35,807 nt of DNA from an uncultured Lachnospiraceae bacterium (GTDB lineage: Bacteria > Bacillota > Clostridia > Lachnospirales > Lachnospiraceae), in NCBI GenBank assembly GCA_902788645.1, contig CADAKW010000016.1, positions 1 through 35,807 on the forward strand, written 5' to 3'. Shown in pieces: positions 7,386-15,884 of the stretch. Below the pieces are notes generated by a model. That model was given only the letters and a program-made list of their open reading frames with translations, was not told the DNA's origin and did no database searches. Within the stretch, counting starts at the first letter, position 1. Each line of letters begins with the position of its first letter. A program made the position numbers and the translations under genes.

Positions 7386-10300
7386 TTACGTCAATGCAGA
7401 CACGCCATGCTGCTTTTTATATTTCGCATTTTCATTTCTTACCACACGGAGCAGATCACCTTCTTTGTATTGCTCGAGCTCTACTCCTCCAGATGTATTC
7501 TCCAGTGTAATGATCGCATTGCACAATCTTTCAATCACCGGTACCAATGCTTCAGATGTAGACTCTGCTGCCAGACGGCCGGCTTCCACTGCCATCGCCT
7601 GCAGTTTATCCTCTGGCGATACCACCTCGCCGTAGTGACGGTTATCACCGATCATGGCAAGCTGTGGTGTATTTGCCTTGACATAACCACCCTGCGCCAG
7701 TGCCGGGATCTTTGGTACTGTGATTGGATTTTCCTCCCACAGGGATTCAAATGGTTTGATCTTACCTACACCAACCTTGCGGATCGTATTGAGCATTTTA
7801 TTGATCGCATTGAATGGTTTGGACACAACAATATTAATGCCGGAGATCAAGCCATTCACTACAGTCCTAAAAGTCTTCTCCAGTCCTTCCTTAACTCCGG
7901 AGAATATTTTACCTCCTGCAGAAAAAACATCCTTTACTTTTTCCCAGGCACCTTTGAATGTCGATTCGAACCAATCCGCAATTCCCTTAAATGGAGCCTT
8001 GATTGCATCTCTGATCTGCCCGAATTTTTCTTTCGCCTTTGCAAATGCTCCGCTGGCTTTGTCATAAGCGCTGGTAAATTTGTTTTTAAACCAATCCGGA
8101 ATACCCATAAATGCATTCTGAACGTCTTTACATTTGCCGGTAAAGAATGACTTCACCCCTGAGAAGCCATCCTTTAGTTTGCTATACGCTTTATCCGACG
8201 TATCTTTGAACCAGTCCCCGATACCTGTAAATGCTCCCTTGATTTTTGAAACTACATTACCAAAAAATGCCGATATCGTTGAGAAAGCATTCTTGATACC
8301 CGTAACCGCCTTATCAAAGGTTTCCTTGAACCAGTCCCCAATGCCTGTAAATGCATCCTGTATTTTTTTCCGGATATTCTCAAAGGTTGTTTTAATGCCG
8401 TCAAAAGTCTTTACAATACTATCGTGAGCTTCCTTAAACTTCGTCTTAAACCATGCACCTACCGGCGAAAATACTGCTACGATTTTCTTCCACAGTTCTT
8501 CAGCTTTTGCCTTGATCTTGTCCCAGTTTTTGTAAATTGCTACACCAGCCACGACCAGCGCCGCCAAACCTGCTATTACCAATGTGATCGGTGAGGTTAA
8601 AATGGCGATTGCTGCTCCAAATGCTGTGGTGGCTGCAGTTGCAAGTGCACAGGCAGCATTCCATGCTATCGTTGCCGCTGTAGCCGCAATCTGCGCAGCT
8701 GTGTCAGCAACCTTTGCAGCTGTACTTGCGATAAATGCTCCCGCTTGCTTTGCCAATGCCGCCGCAGAGGAGGCTATATTGACCACAAAATCTTTGGCGT
8801 ACATTGCATTTAATATGGCAGTCTCTGCAATGTCTTTCACCTTGGCCAGTCTGGTCAACACCAGTGCATCTGCTACCTTTTTCAATACAACTACCAAGCC
8901 ACCGGACTGCTCTATGAACGACATCAACATCGTCGTTTTCCACGCTGCAAAAAAAGCAGTCAATGTTATCACCATTCCACTGACCACATTCTTGTTGTCG
9001 GAAATCCAGCCCGAAAACGCACTTAGCGCAGCATTAATTCCATCCCACGCCTTAAGAAATACCTTTCCTGTAAACTTTGCTAATTTCTGCAGGAAATTCT
9101 CCCACAACCAATTAGCCAGAGGCTTCAGTCCTTCAATCACAGAATTTAATATGCTGATCACATTGGACAATGTCTTTAAAAATCTCGGAACTACCTCATT
9201 TGCTGTCCAGGTTCCTAATGGTACTAATACATTCTCCCAAAACCACAACAGACCTTTACCGATATTGATCGTAAACGGAGTCAAAGCATCCCATAATCCG
9301 GCTAAAGCTTTATTAATTCTTGTAAAATCAATCTTACTTAAACCATCTGCCAGCACATTTATAAATTTAGGCAGACCTTCACCTAGAACCCATTTACCTA
9401 CGGGTTTCAAAAATTTATTGTAGAAATCCAATAAAGCCTGAATGGTAAAATCTTTCAATGGCTTCAGGGCTTCCCACAGATTCTTAATGGCCTGGATGGT
9501 CGGTTGCGACGCTGTTTTTATGCTGTCAATTATATTTTTAAATTTCTCCAGTGCCTTATTTGTGCCACCAACTTTTGTATCCTCTGCTCCTGAAGACAAT
9601 CCTCCCATGTCCATCCCTTTTACGGATCCTTTTTTATCAGAATCTTTATCCTTCGAGGATGTATTGTTGGAAAGCTCGTCCCAGGATGCGAGGCCAAACA
9701 TTTCCTTCTTTGCTTTCTTGGCTGCTTTGCCTGCTGCCGTGGTGTTCTTTGCCAGATTTGAGGCTGCATCAGAAGCTCCCGACATACTGCTGTCGGCATC
9801 TGCTGCCATATTTGCAGTAGCCGCAATACCATCATCTTTGCTCTTATTTCCGGTGAGCATTTCCGTAAACTGCTTGAAGATCGATGCCAGCCCGACCATT
9901 TTCTTCATCAGGGCATTGACCTGTTGAATGATCGGTGTAAACAGGTTGATCAGTCCCTGCCCGATTGATGCTTTCAACGAATCGAACTGCAGAGACAAAA
10001 TACGAACCTGATTTGCCCACGACCCGGAAGTCTTTGCAAAGTCTCCGGATGCAATATTCAGCTGGTCCTGCACAAACTTGTACCGCAGAGCCACTTTTTC
10101 TGCTTCGCTCATCTGAGCCGTTGTCTTACCGAACCCATTCGCCATAGCATAGCTGTCCAGAGCGGTCTGCGTCATTACCACGCCCAGATCCTTTAAGGAT
10201 TCTGTCTCACCGGTAAACACAGATTTCAGCTTGGTATATGCTTCATCCTGTGAAATGTTGTAAAAGGATGCAACATCTCCGGCCAAACCGGTAAGCTGCG

Positions 10301-10673
10301 TGGACATATCTGCTGCCTGATCCTGTGAGAATCCAAACGCGGTAGCCATTGCTCCGAAGGTACCGGCATATCTCTTCGCCATCGTTTCCGATAATCCAAA
10401 GGATGTAGCAGCACTTTGAGCAAATTTATCTACCTTTTTTGATACCTTGGGACCAAATGCAGTATCTACTACATTCTGCACTTCCGTCAGATCAGAGCCG
10501 AGGTCTAAACACTGCTTGCCAAAATCTGTGATTCCTTTCACTGCAAACGTAGCGGCCAGAGTTTTCGCTGCTTTTTTTGCCATGCCCTCTATCCCGGACA
10601 TGGATTTACTGAAATTTTTGCTGTTAATACCAAGGTCAAGATGAATCTTGCCCACACTCTGACTATCAGCCAA
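7386..10673 (-). CDS. Tail tape measure protein
   Basis: About 1095 residues. It sets tail length and passes into the host membrane during DNA injection. The N-terminus (KIHLDLGINSKNFSKSM) and the following region with GTFGAMATAFGFSQDQAADM are typical of Firmicutes tape measures. Hydrophobic Ala-rich helices occupy about residues 640-720. About residues 760-960 hold repeats with the core F-GI-DWFK, five to six copies, a normal tape-measure feature. The favoured start is TTG (10671-10673) with AGGAGG at 8 nt; GTG at 10682 abuts the same ribosome site. It is the longest gene in the window, which suggests a tail of roughly 150-170 nm by the usual 1.5 Å-per-residue rule. Confidence 0.93.
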   Translation of the reverse strand: MADSQSVGKIHLDLGINSKNFSKSMSGIEGMAKKAAKTLAATFAVKGITDFGKQCLDLGSDLTEVQNVVDTAFGPKVSKKVDKFAQSAATSFGLSETMAKRYAGTFGAMATAFGFSQDQAADMSTQLTGLAGDVASFYNISQDEAYTKLKSVFTGETESLKDLGVVMTQTALDSYAMANGFGKTTAQMSEAEKVALRYKFVQDQLNIASGDFAKTSGSWANQVRILSLQFDSLKASIGQGLINLFTPIIQQVNALMKKMVGLASIFKQFTEMLTGNKSKDDGIAATANMAADADSSMSGASDAASNLAKNTTAAGKAAKKAKKEMFGLASWDELSNNTSSKDKDSDKKGSVKGMDMGGLSSGAEDTKVGGTNKALEKFKNIIDSIKTASQPTIQAIKNLWEALKPLKDFTIQALLDFYNKFLKPVGKWVLGEGLPKFINVLADGLSKIDFTRINKALAGLWDALTPFTINIGKGLLWFWENVLVPLGTWTANEVVPRFLKTLSNVISILNSVIEGLKPLANWLWENFLQKLAKFTGKVFLKAWDGINAALSAFSGWISDNKNVVSGMVITLTAFFAAWKTTMLMSFIEQSGGLVVVLKKVADALVLTRLAKVKDIAETAILNAMYAKDFVVNIASSAAALAKQAGAFIASTAAKVADTAAQIAATAATIAWNAACALATAATTAFGAAIAILTSPITLVIAGLAALVVAGVAIYKNWDKIKAKAEELWKKIVAVFSPVGAWFKTKFKEAHDSIVKTFDGIKTTFENIRKKIQDAFTGIGDWFKETFDKAVTGIKNAFSTISAFFGNVVSKIKGAFTGIGDWFKDTSDKAYSKLKDGFSGVKSFFTGKCKDVQNAFMGIPDWFKNKFTSAYDKASGAFAKAKEKFGQIRDAIKAPFKGIADWFESTFKGAWEKVKDVFSAGGKIFSGVKEGLEKTFRTVVNGLISGINIVVSKPFNAINKMLNTIRKVGVGKIKPFESLWEENPITVPKIPALAQGGYVKANTPQLAMIGDNRHYGEVVSPEDKLQAMAVEAGRLAAESTSEALVPVIERLCNAIITLENTSGGVELEQYKEGDLLRVVRNENAKYKKQHGVSALT

Positions 10674-10716
10674 TGCGCCCACCTCCTAGTGCGCGGTCAT
10701 CGGCTCATAATGGCAT

Positions 10717-10854
10717 CTACTTGACCAACGTTATTTTAAATTTCTTTTTACAATTTCTCCCTTTGCATACTGTATAGATGTCCCTGGCCTCTGATTTCGG
10801 TAAATAAAAAATAGGAAGTTCGTATCCGCAATATGGACATCTTACTTTCTTCAT
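10717..10854 (-). CDS. Small zinc-ribbon protein (Com-like)
   Basis: 45 residues from ATG at 10854. Two cysteine pairs, CPYC near residue 6 and CKGRNC near residue 31, form a four-Cys zinc ribbon reminiscent of phage Mu Com, a translational activator. An upstream ATG at 10870-10872 would add six residues but sits almost on its ribosome site. It lies between the second tail chaperone and the tape measure. Its job is not known; a structural or RNA-binding role is possible. Confidence 0.65.
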   Translation of the reverse strand: MKKVRCPYCGYELPIFYLPKSEARDIYTVCKGRNCKKKFKITLVK

Positions 10855-10861
10855 CTTTCTA

Positions 10862-11236
10862 TCATCCACCGCCATCACCTGCCATTCTGACAAATGCTGT
10901 CTTAAACATTTCCAAATAGTCCTGAATCTCTTCTTTGCTTTTCTGTTTAGCTGACTTGTTTCTCCATTCTCTCCAGATCCGGCGCTGATCATCTGAAAAG
11001 TTCTTGATCACTTCCTTGTCGGTCTCGGCACGGATTGCCACAATCCTTCCCAGCGCTGTGTCCGGGCCAATACCGGAGATCAGTGCCGAAAACTCCAGCC
11101 ATTTCATCCCCTTAAATTCCGCAGAATAGATCCGGATGCCGTACTGTTCCAAAACACTGGATACTACAAGATCCCAGTCCTCAAACAGATCATAATAACT
11201 CTCACCCCTCGCTGGGTGTGTCATCATCCTCTCCAC
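10862..11236 (-). CDS. Tail assembly chaperone, second frame (Gp15-like)
   Basis: Up to 124 residues, starting at GTG 11236 or at ATG 11222-11224, which is 6 nt from GGAG. It resembles Gp15 family proteins encoded just upstream of the tape measure (core YYDLFEDWDLVV, then FSALISGIGPDTALG). The 5' end overlaps the preceding chaperone gene by 35 nt in the +1 frame, like the lambda G/GT pair. The upstream frame ends GAG-GGG-TGA, so a +1 slip of the Gly tRNA from GGG to GGT could fuse the two proteins. Independent initiation is equally possible. It should coat the tape measure during tail assembly. Confidence 0.75.
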   Translation of the reverse strand: MERMMTHPARGESYYDLFEDWDLVVSSVLEQYGIRIYSAEFKGMKWLEFSALISGIGPDTALGRIVAIRAETDKEVIKNFSDDQRRIWREWRNKSAKQKSKEEIQDYLEMFKTAFVRMAGDGGG

Positions 11237-11501
11237 GGATCAGATCCATTGACTCCTCGATCAAGGTCATAAAATCCTTAAAATTGAGATTCAGATCTTT
11301 CAGTTTCTCCCTGTCCTCTTCCGAGAAGAGCAGTTCATACGCTGCCGGTACCGCCTCCGCCTCTGATTTGCCATCAAACAGCCCCATCAGTTTCAGCATT
11401 GTTTCTGCAGAGTCATTTACTTTGTATGTCTGTCCCTTAATAGTGATCGCAGGGCTTTCCTCAAAATTCAGCTTATCTGTAATATCAATAACCTTTGCCA
11501 T
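11202..11501 (-). CDS. Tail assembly chaperone, first frame
   Basis: 99 residues from ATG at 11501, 3-6 nt from a strong GGAGGAAG site; the longer upstream frame lacks one. Small acidic protein starting MAKVIDITDKLNF, with helices later (MLKLMGLFDGKSEAEAVPAA). Its position after the tail tube gene and before the Gp15-like gene and the tape measure matches the first tail chaperone (gpG-like) of siphoviruses. It overlaps the next frame by 35 nt. Confidence 0.75.
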   Translation of the reverse strand: MAKVIDITDKLNFEESPAITIKGQTYKVNDSAETMLKLMGLFDGKSEAEAVPAAYELLFSEEDREKLKDLNLNFKDFMTLIEESMDLIRGEDDDTPSEG

Positions 11502-11532
11502 ATTCTTCCTCCATTCTGCCTTTCGGCAATAC

Positions 11533-11571
11533 AAAAAGGAGCTGCTACCGTTTGCCCAGCAGATCAGCCCC
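11533..11571 (-). terminator. Terminator or attenuator after the tail tube gene
   Basis: On the minus strand CTGCT pairs with AGCAG around an 11-nt loop, with outer GGGG/CTCC pairs across a 5-nt bulge, followed by TTTTT. It would lower expression of the chaperones relative to the highly expressed tail tube gene just upstream. Confidence 0.5.
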
Positions 11572-11581
11572 TCATCATCTT

Positions 11582-12095
11582 CTATTTCTTTGATTTTGCA
11601 GCCGGTTCGCTTTCGTCAACTACGACTGCCTGGTTCGTCAGCGACGCCTCCTGCGCCGCATCAACTGGGATTCGTTACGACTGGTTTGCCATTGGACATA
11701 ACATCAAACTCCAACGGCGCCACATTGGTGGTATCTCCACCATTGATATTTGACACACTAATAACAGCCTTTTCCCACGCCACTACTGTGCCATCCGGGA
11801 ACGTCCAATCAAAGTATGCATAGGCGTCCTGACCGTTTGCCAGCCATTTGCCTGCAATGAAGTCATTGCCCGTGTCACCAATGGAGCGCTTTGCACTGAT
11901 GGAAATAGTGATCGCTTTGCCCGTCTGTAATGCTTTCTGCCATCCCTCTTCCGTAAACGAGTTCCATGTCTCAACGTTATTGTCAATGGATACAGAAAAG
12001 TTTTCACATTCTGCGATCGTTGTTTTGCCTTCCTTTGTGGCCCCCACATGGAACTGGTTTTCATAACAAGGAAATACTCCTTCTTTTGCCGCCAT
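11582..12095 (-). CDS. Major tail (tube) protein with apparent +1 frameshift extension
   Basis: ATG at 12095 begins a 144-residue protein (MAAKEGVFPCYENQF) typical of Firmicutes tail tube proteins, ending at TGA 11661-11663. The +1 frame stays open after that stop and has protein-like composition (DAAQEASLTNQAVVVDESE) to TAG at 11582-11584. Just before the stop the sequence is AAT-CCC-AGT-TGA: slipping of the Pro tRNA from CCC to the overlapping CCA gives Asn-Pro-Val-Asp and a 170-residue product. Listeria phage PSA is known to extend its major tail and capsid proteins by +1 frameshifting. Both short and long forms may be made. The frameshift is inferred; the tail tube identity is from sequence style and gene order. 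Confidence 0.75.
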
Positions 12096-12096
12096 A

Positions 12097-12516
12097 TTAT
12101 TCTTCCTCCTTTTCTGCTTTGCTGCAGTAAAACTCTGCTTCAATGACCATCTCAAAGATACCCGTCTCGTCCGTTCCGACATCCTGTGGATAGGGTACCT
12201 GCATGATGCAGAATTTTATCTTCTTATTGTTTACAGTTACATTTTTCAGATCCTGCAGGATCCCATATAGTTCATTGGCTTTCTGATCTGTCTGTGCAAC
12301 GTTTTTATTCCAATGGATCAAAAAAGACACCGGAAGGACATCGAACGTGGCGTTCTCCTTTCCTCCCAGTGGGATGCGAGATGGTCCACTCCTGCGAAGA
12401 TGATAGCAGCCGATGCTTTCTTCGTGCTTTGTGTCCATCTTCCCCATGTAGCAACGTTCATTTTTTACAATACCGAGCTTTGCCACATAATCTCTGATAT
12501 CCGATAAAGTCACCAT
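12097..12516 (-). CDS. Minor capsid/tail-completion protein (Minor_capsid_3-like)
   Basis: 139 residues from ATG at 12516, with AAGGGAG about 9 nt upstream; the longer frame has no ribosome site. Starts MVTLSDIRDYVAKLG and contains KMDTKHEESIGCYHLRRSG, patterns of the third gene in the connector set of this phage type. It overlaps the upstream gene by 7 nt, a sign of translational coupling, and precedes the tail tube gene by 1 nt. Likely tail terminator or head-tail joining role by gene order. Confidence 0.75.
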   Translation of the reverse strand: MVTLSDIRDYVAKLGIVKNERCYMGKMDTKHEESIGCYHLRRSGPSRIPLGGKENATFDVLPVSFLIHWNKNVAQTDQKANELYGILQDLKNVTVNNKKIKFCIMQVPYPQDVGTDETGIFEMVIEAEFYCSKAEKEEE

Positions 12517-12893
12517 AAACCCGTCTCCCTTCTGTAGTTCTTTTTGAAGGTATCCCTCGCAAATGTCTCGTGTTCCCCGCCCCTCATCCACGGTTCATAC
12601 CACTTGCCTCTTGCATTCGGGTTCTCATCCTTCGAAAATTGATATTCCGGATGATAATACAAGCGTCTGGCATATGGTGTGTCTGATACGATGGAGCAGC
12701 TTCCCTGACTGCTGTTGCTGTAATCCACAAACGTGCTTTCATTCTGCAATGCTCCTGTATCTCTTGGCATAATCTGTGCCTGCACGATCTCTGTGTGAAC
12801 CGCCTCTGCGGTCTTTTCCAGAGCAGTGATACTTGCCCTTGTCAGCTTCCGTATCTTCCCCTGATCAATCTTGATCGTTGATTTTACGGCCAT
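12510..12893 (-). CDS. Minor capsid protein (Minor_capsid_2/HK97 gp10-like)
   Basis: 127 residues. Features of the family: an N-terminal helix (ITALEKTAEAVHTEIV), the MPRDTGALQNES motif (about residues 41-52) shared with gp10-like neck proteins, then DTPYARRLYYHPEYQF. It should form part of the neck joining head to tail. Its start ATG overlaps the stop of the preceding connector gene by one base (12893). Confidence 0.8.
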   Translation of the reverse strand: MAVKSTIKIDQGKIRKLTRASITALEKTAEAVHTEIVQAQIMPRDTGALQNESTFVDYSNSSQGSCSIVSDTPYARRLYYHPEYQFSKDENPNARGKWYEPWMRGGEHETFARDTFKKNYRRETGLW

Positions 12894-13231
12894 TACATCA
12901 CATCCAATTCACTATAATTAACTGTTCCGTCCGGGTTTCTGGCTTTTCTTCCCTGAAATATACGCCTCTTTTCCCCGTTCACCTCAATCGTTCCTCCACT
13001 GAGGTTCGGTAGATTTGGAGCAATATCCCCTGGAAATAAAGCCACCCCCGACAACTGGACCAGCTTTTTCTCTGCCGTCAGCACCGTCTTGGCACTGTCC
13101 TGATAATTACATGTTGTTTCAATCTCCTTCGCTGTGATCGGCTCACCATAAACACTAAGCTCCTCCTGTTCCAGAGATATTTTCACCTGCGTCTTACACT
13201 GACGTTTCTTTACAAGGCACGGGTAACGCAT
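12893..13231 (-). CDS. Minor capsid/connector protein (Minor_capsid_1-like)
   Basis: 112 residues from ATG at 13231, 7 nt after AGGAGG. Start chosen because the upstream extension has no ribosome site and overlaps the previous gene. The sequence (MRYPCLVKKRQCKTQVKI, later GTIEVNGEKRRIFQGRKAR) is typical of the head-closure connector encoded just after the gp6-like protein in such phages. Function by gene order. Confidence 0.75.
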   Translation of the reverse strand: MRYPCLVKKRQCKTQVKISLEQEELSVYGEPITAKEIETTCNYQDSAKTVLTAEKKLVQLSGVALFPGDIAPNLPNLSGGTIEVNGEKRRIFQGRKARNPDGTVNYSELDVM

Positions 13232-13242
13232 ACTGCCACCTC

Positions 13243-13614
13243 CTAAATCATCCTGCAGCACAGTCCGGTCTTTTCCAGCTCCGCATAAATGTCTGTCCGG
13301 ACCATAACTCCCTGTACCTTCGTGACATTGACCCCATTTGAGAAGGTCATGGACACGCCATTGATTCCATAGGACGACAGCATAGACTCCAGTTCATCCC
13401 GGTTCTCATAGATAAAATCAGCCAGCAGGCAGGTCACATACTGAATCTGATCCTGCTGGAATGCCGTGAGACGTTCAAAACCAATCTCACGGATCCTGCA
13501 GAATGTCAACGTATCGATCTGCCGGCTGGCTTTATTTAACTGACGTGTCAGCTCTTCCTCTCCGATCAGGCTGCCGCCGTAGGTTTCCGTGTAGTATTCC
13601 TTATCGGCATACAT
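13243..13614 (-). CDS. Head-tail connector (gp6-like adaptor)
   Basis: About 123 residues starting MYADKEYYTETYGGSL. The ATG at 13614 sits 6 nt from AGGAGGG, better than an ATG two codons earlier that abuts the site. The N-terminal helices (EEELTRQLNKASRQIDTLT) match adaptor proteins that bind the portal ring. It directly follows the major capsid gene, as usual. Confidence 0.8.
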   Translation of the reverse strand: MYADKEYYTETYGGSLIGEEELTRQLNKASRQIDTLTFCRIREIGFERLTAFQQDQIQYVTCLLADFIYENRDELESMLSSYGINGVSMTFSNGVNVTKVQGVMVRTDIYAELEKTGLCCRMI

Positions 13615-13625
13615 CCGCATCCCTC

Positions 13626-14603
13626 CTAGGCGGTATACTCTGTGGTATCCACATCTGCAAAGATAGAATCGATCTTGCCGTCCTTTCCATTTGGGAATAC
13701 AAATACATCCGACAGGGAACGGTTCTGATACAGATATCCATCTCCTTCTGTATGAGCTCCCGGTGCAAAATAATAAATGCTGGAGATCTTCGGTACCGTT
13801 TTACAGGTCTGTCCACATGCTACCAACACATTGATCTTATGCGCCCCTGTCACAGCTTCTACTCCGTGGCTGCTGTCTGCTGCCACTTTCTTCAGCGGAG
13901 CAAATCCGCCGGCTTCCGTATCCCAGTCAAAGGCATCATAGAATCTCTCATCATCTACGACTTCCATGATCGGCACACCGTCAATATCCGTTACACGGGT
14001 CTCAATGCCCATACCGCCCTCTGCAATCTGAGTCAGCTCGATCTTACGGGTAAACTCCGTAGACTGCTCCAGAGCATCCATGATCTCGCTGCGGACATAC
14101 ATAACGAGAGTACCATTCGCCTTATAACGACGAAGCTTGCCCTTTGCCAGGATATCCTTAAGCATACCAAAGACCTTCGCCTTGGTATACGCAGATGTTG
14201 CTGTGGACGAATGATATCCATCCGTCTCCTGCGCTTTCTGTGCCACCTTTGAGAAGAACAGCGCATCCGTCTCCGGTACCACCTGTGTCTGTTCAAAGAC
14301 TCTGGTGATATTCTGAATGGATGCTGTCTCATTGGTCTCATCCACATCTGCCTTGTCCACCAGGAAAGAGATGTTTCGATCGTGCTCTACCGTGTACGCT
14401 ACATCTGTCTGCGCATAGTTTCCTCGATTCCAGCCACCATTGCGGGAATGGTTCTTATAGCCGCTCACACTCATCTGAGTAAAATGGAAGGTCTTTGCAT
14501 CCAGCCATTTTACATTGCTTGTTACAAACGGGGAAGTCAATGTTCCCTGCATCAGAATCTCCAGTAATTCCGGACTCCACTGTTCTGCATAATTTAATGC
14601 CAT
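13626..14603 (-). CDS. Major capsid protein
   Basis: 325 residues, ATG at 14603 with AAGGTG. Follows the scaffold gene. The sequence has the features of HK97-fold capsids of this phage group: N-terminal MALNYAEQWSPELLE, a central ITRVFEQTQVVPETDALFFS segment (spine helix region), then VYVRSEIMDALEQS-like and DIDGVPIMEV strands. It forms the icosahedral shell around the scaffold. Ends 6 nt before the AGGAGG of the connector gene. Confidence 0.88.
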   Translation of the reverse strand: MALNYAEQWSPELLEILMQGTLTSPFVTSNVKWLDAKTFHFTQMSVSGYKNHSRNGGWNRGNYAQTDVAYTVEHDRNISFLVDKADVDETNETASIQNITRVFEQTQVVPETDALFFSKVAQKAQETDGYHSSTATSAYTKAKVFGMLKDILAKGKLRRYKANGTLVMYVRSEIMDALEQSTEFTRKIELTQIAEGGMGIETRVTDIDGVPIMEVVDDERFYDAFDWDTEAGGFAPLKKVAADSSHGVEAVTGAHKINVLVACGQTCKTVPKISSIYYFAPGAHTEGDGYLYQNRSLSDVFVFPNGKDGKIDSIFADVDTTEYTA

Positions 14604-14627
14604 ATTATCACCTTTTTACCTTTCTTT

Positions 14628-15290
14628 TTAATTAAAACGGTTCCACCGCTTTGTTGGGATCACCGGAGTGGCCGACTGCTGCCCTGTGGTGTTTGTCTGG
14701 CCGCCGGTCTGTCCGGCTCCTACCTGCACAAATCCCTTGGACTGTTCTTCTGCCTTTCCCTGCTTAAACGCCGGGACATCCTCCAGTACCTTATTGATTG
14801 CTTCCTTGAGCTTGTCTGCGTTTACCTTGCCGTCTGCCACCGCTGCGGATGTATCCACCAGCTTCATCACATACGGAATGGTTTTCACATCAAGCCCCAT
14901 CTCCACGCCGATCAGCACGCCCTCCTTCTCAATTTCAGACGTAACTGCCTGCTGCTGTGCCTGTACCACCTGTGCCTGCAGAGCAGTTGGATCCGGTTCG
15001 GATTCCTGTTTCTGCTTTTTAAATGCACCAATGGCACTGTCCATTTCTTCTTTGCTTAACCCCTGCTTCTTGAAATAATTCTTCAGCACGGTATCCTCTG
15101 CAACTGCCTTTTTCCCTTCGATCACGCTTGCAAGCTTCTCATAATCAATCTCCGGTGTCTTTGGCGGTTCCTGCTGCCCGGTCGATGGTGCCGGTGCACC
15201 GTTTGGCTCTGACTGTCCGCCGGCGTTTTGCCCATTCGGTTCCGGATCAGCAAAAAGCTGCAGATTCATTGGTAAAATTTTCTTTCTCAT
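14628..15290 (-). CDS. Capsid scaffolding protein
   Basis: 220 residues. Begins MRKKILPMNLQLFAD, the standard head of Firmicutes phage scaffold proteins, followed by a Pro/Gln/Gly-rich disordered stretch (about 15-45), a helical middle (KLASVIEGKKAVAEDTVLK and a Gln/Ala-rich coiled coil about 100-125) and a basic C-terminus (PTKRWNRFN) that likely contacts the shell. It assembles inside the procapsid and is lost at maturation. ATG at 15290 has AAAGGAG. Confidence 0.85.
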   Translation of the reverse strand: MRKKILPMNLQLFADPEPNGQNAGGQSEPNGAPAPSTGQQEPPKTPEIDYEKLASVIEGKKAVAEDTVLKNYFKKQGLSKEEMDSAIGAFKKQKQESEPDPTALQAQVVQAQQQAVTSEIEKEGVLIGVEMGLDVKTIPYVMKLVDTSAAVADGKVNADKLKEAINKVLEDVPAFKQGKAEEQSKGFVQVGAGQTGGQTNTTGQQSATPVIPTKRWNRFN

Positions 15291-15317
15291 GGTTTATTGC
15301 TCCTTTCAGTTGTAAGG

Positions 15318-15383
15318 GTGTCTCCCCATCCAGTTTTATGTGTGTCTCACTCAGTTTTGTTCTCAGGTGTCTCCTCGTAGTTT
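15318..15383. repeat. Three spaced GTGTCTC...AGTTT repeats
   Basis: GTGTCTC occurs at 15318-15324, 15342-15348 and 15367-15373, each followed 4-7 nt later by AGTTT(T) (15332, 15353, 15379). Period is 24-25 bp. The array lies in the intergenic region just upstream of the scaffold gene and may be a protein-binding or RNA regulatory array. Function unknown. Confidence 0.6.
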
Positions 15384-15441
15384 ATCCCCGAACAAAGTGT
15401 TCGGTTCGCCTTCGGGCAGAGTTGTAATATAAAATTGCAAT

Positions 15442-15463
15442 AAAAAAACACCCTTTCGGATGT
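15442..15463 (-). terminator. Terminator between the YjcQ-like and scaffold genes
   Basis: Minus-strand ACATCC-GAAA-GGGTGT hairpin with a GNRA loop, followed by seven T. A second perfect hairpin (15388-15404, CCGAACA/TGTTCGG) and a GCC-TTCG-GGC stem follow in the 220-nt gap. They separate the toxin/immunity/YjcQ block from the scaffold-capsid genes. Confidence 0.65.
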
Positions 15464-15510
15464 CGTATACTGTTTTACCCACAGTCGGGAGATATTGGAT
15501 CACCTCCTTG

Positions 15511-15828
15511 CTACAGGGCTGTTCCTATAATTCCTTTGGCCAGTCCTGCTGCCTTTTTCATCAGTCCGTTTTCCTCCAAGTACTCTAATCCTTTCATCGT
15601 CAGTTCCGGCCGGTTCAGAGCTACCTTAGGATAACCACAGTCCATAGTATTCCAGGTTTGTCCTCCGGATATGTACCCCTCCTTCAGCAGCATTGCCATC
15701 AGTCTGCTCCATTTCGGTACCGTTAAGCCTAACGCTTCCGCTGACAATTCCTCTGAATCAAACTCTTCCAGATCCATTGCTTTCTGCAGGATTCGAAGAA
15801 TTTTGTATATTATGCGAAAATCTTCCAT
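15511..15828 (-). CDS. YjcQ-like winged-helix protein
   Basis: 105 residues, ATG at 15828 with GAGGAG. The pattern (I-YKILRIL-KA at the N-terminus, LLKEGYISGG about residue 50, LTMKGLEYLEENG about 76-88) matches the YjcQ family, small winged-helix proteins common in prophages. The role is unknown, possibly DNA or protein binding. It is the last gene before a terminator, after two small candidate immunity genes, an odd place inside the head cluster that marks a cargo insertion. Confidence 0.75.
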   Translation of the reverse strand: MEDFRIIYKILRILQKAMDLEEFDSEELSAEALGLTVPKWSRLMAMLLKEGYISGGQTWNTMDCGYPKVALNRPELTMKGLEYLEENGLMKKAAGLAKGIIGTAL

Positions 15829-15884
15829 GATACTCTCCTCTCTGGATATAAAAATACCACCGCATCATCTCTGACTGGTGGTAT

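Noticed and set aside
7260..8150. Long plus-strand open frame of 296 codons
   Set aside because: It lies antisense inside the tape measure and distal tail genes, has no ribosome site and a Cys/His/Leu-rich composition unlike a real protein. It is a frame shadow of Ala/Lys-rich coding on the other strand.
8584..9423. Plus-strand open frame of 279 codons, very Ala-rich
   Set aside because: Antisense to the tape measure's Ala-rich helices; no start signal and no family-like motif.
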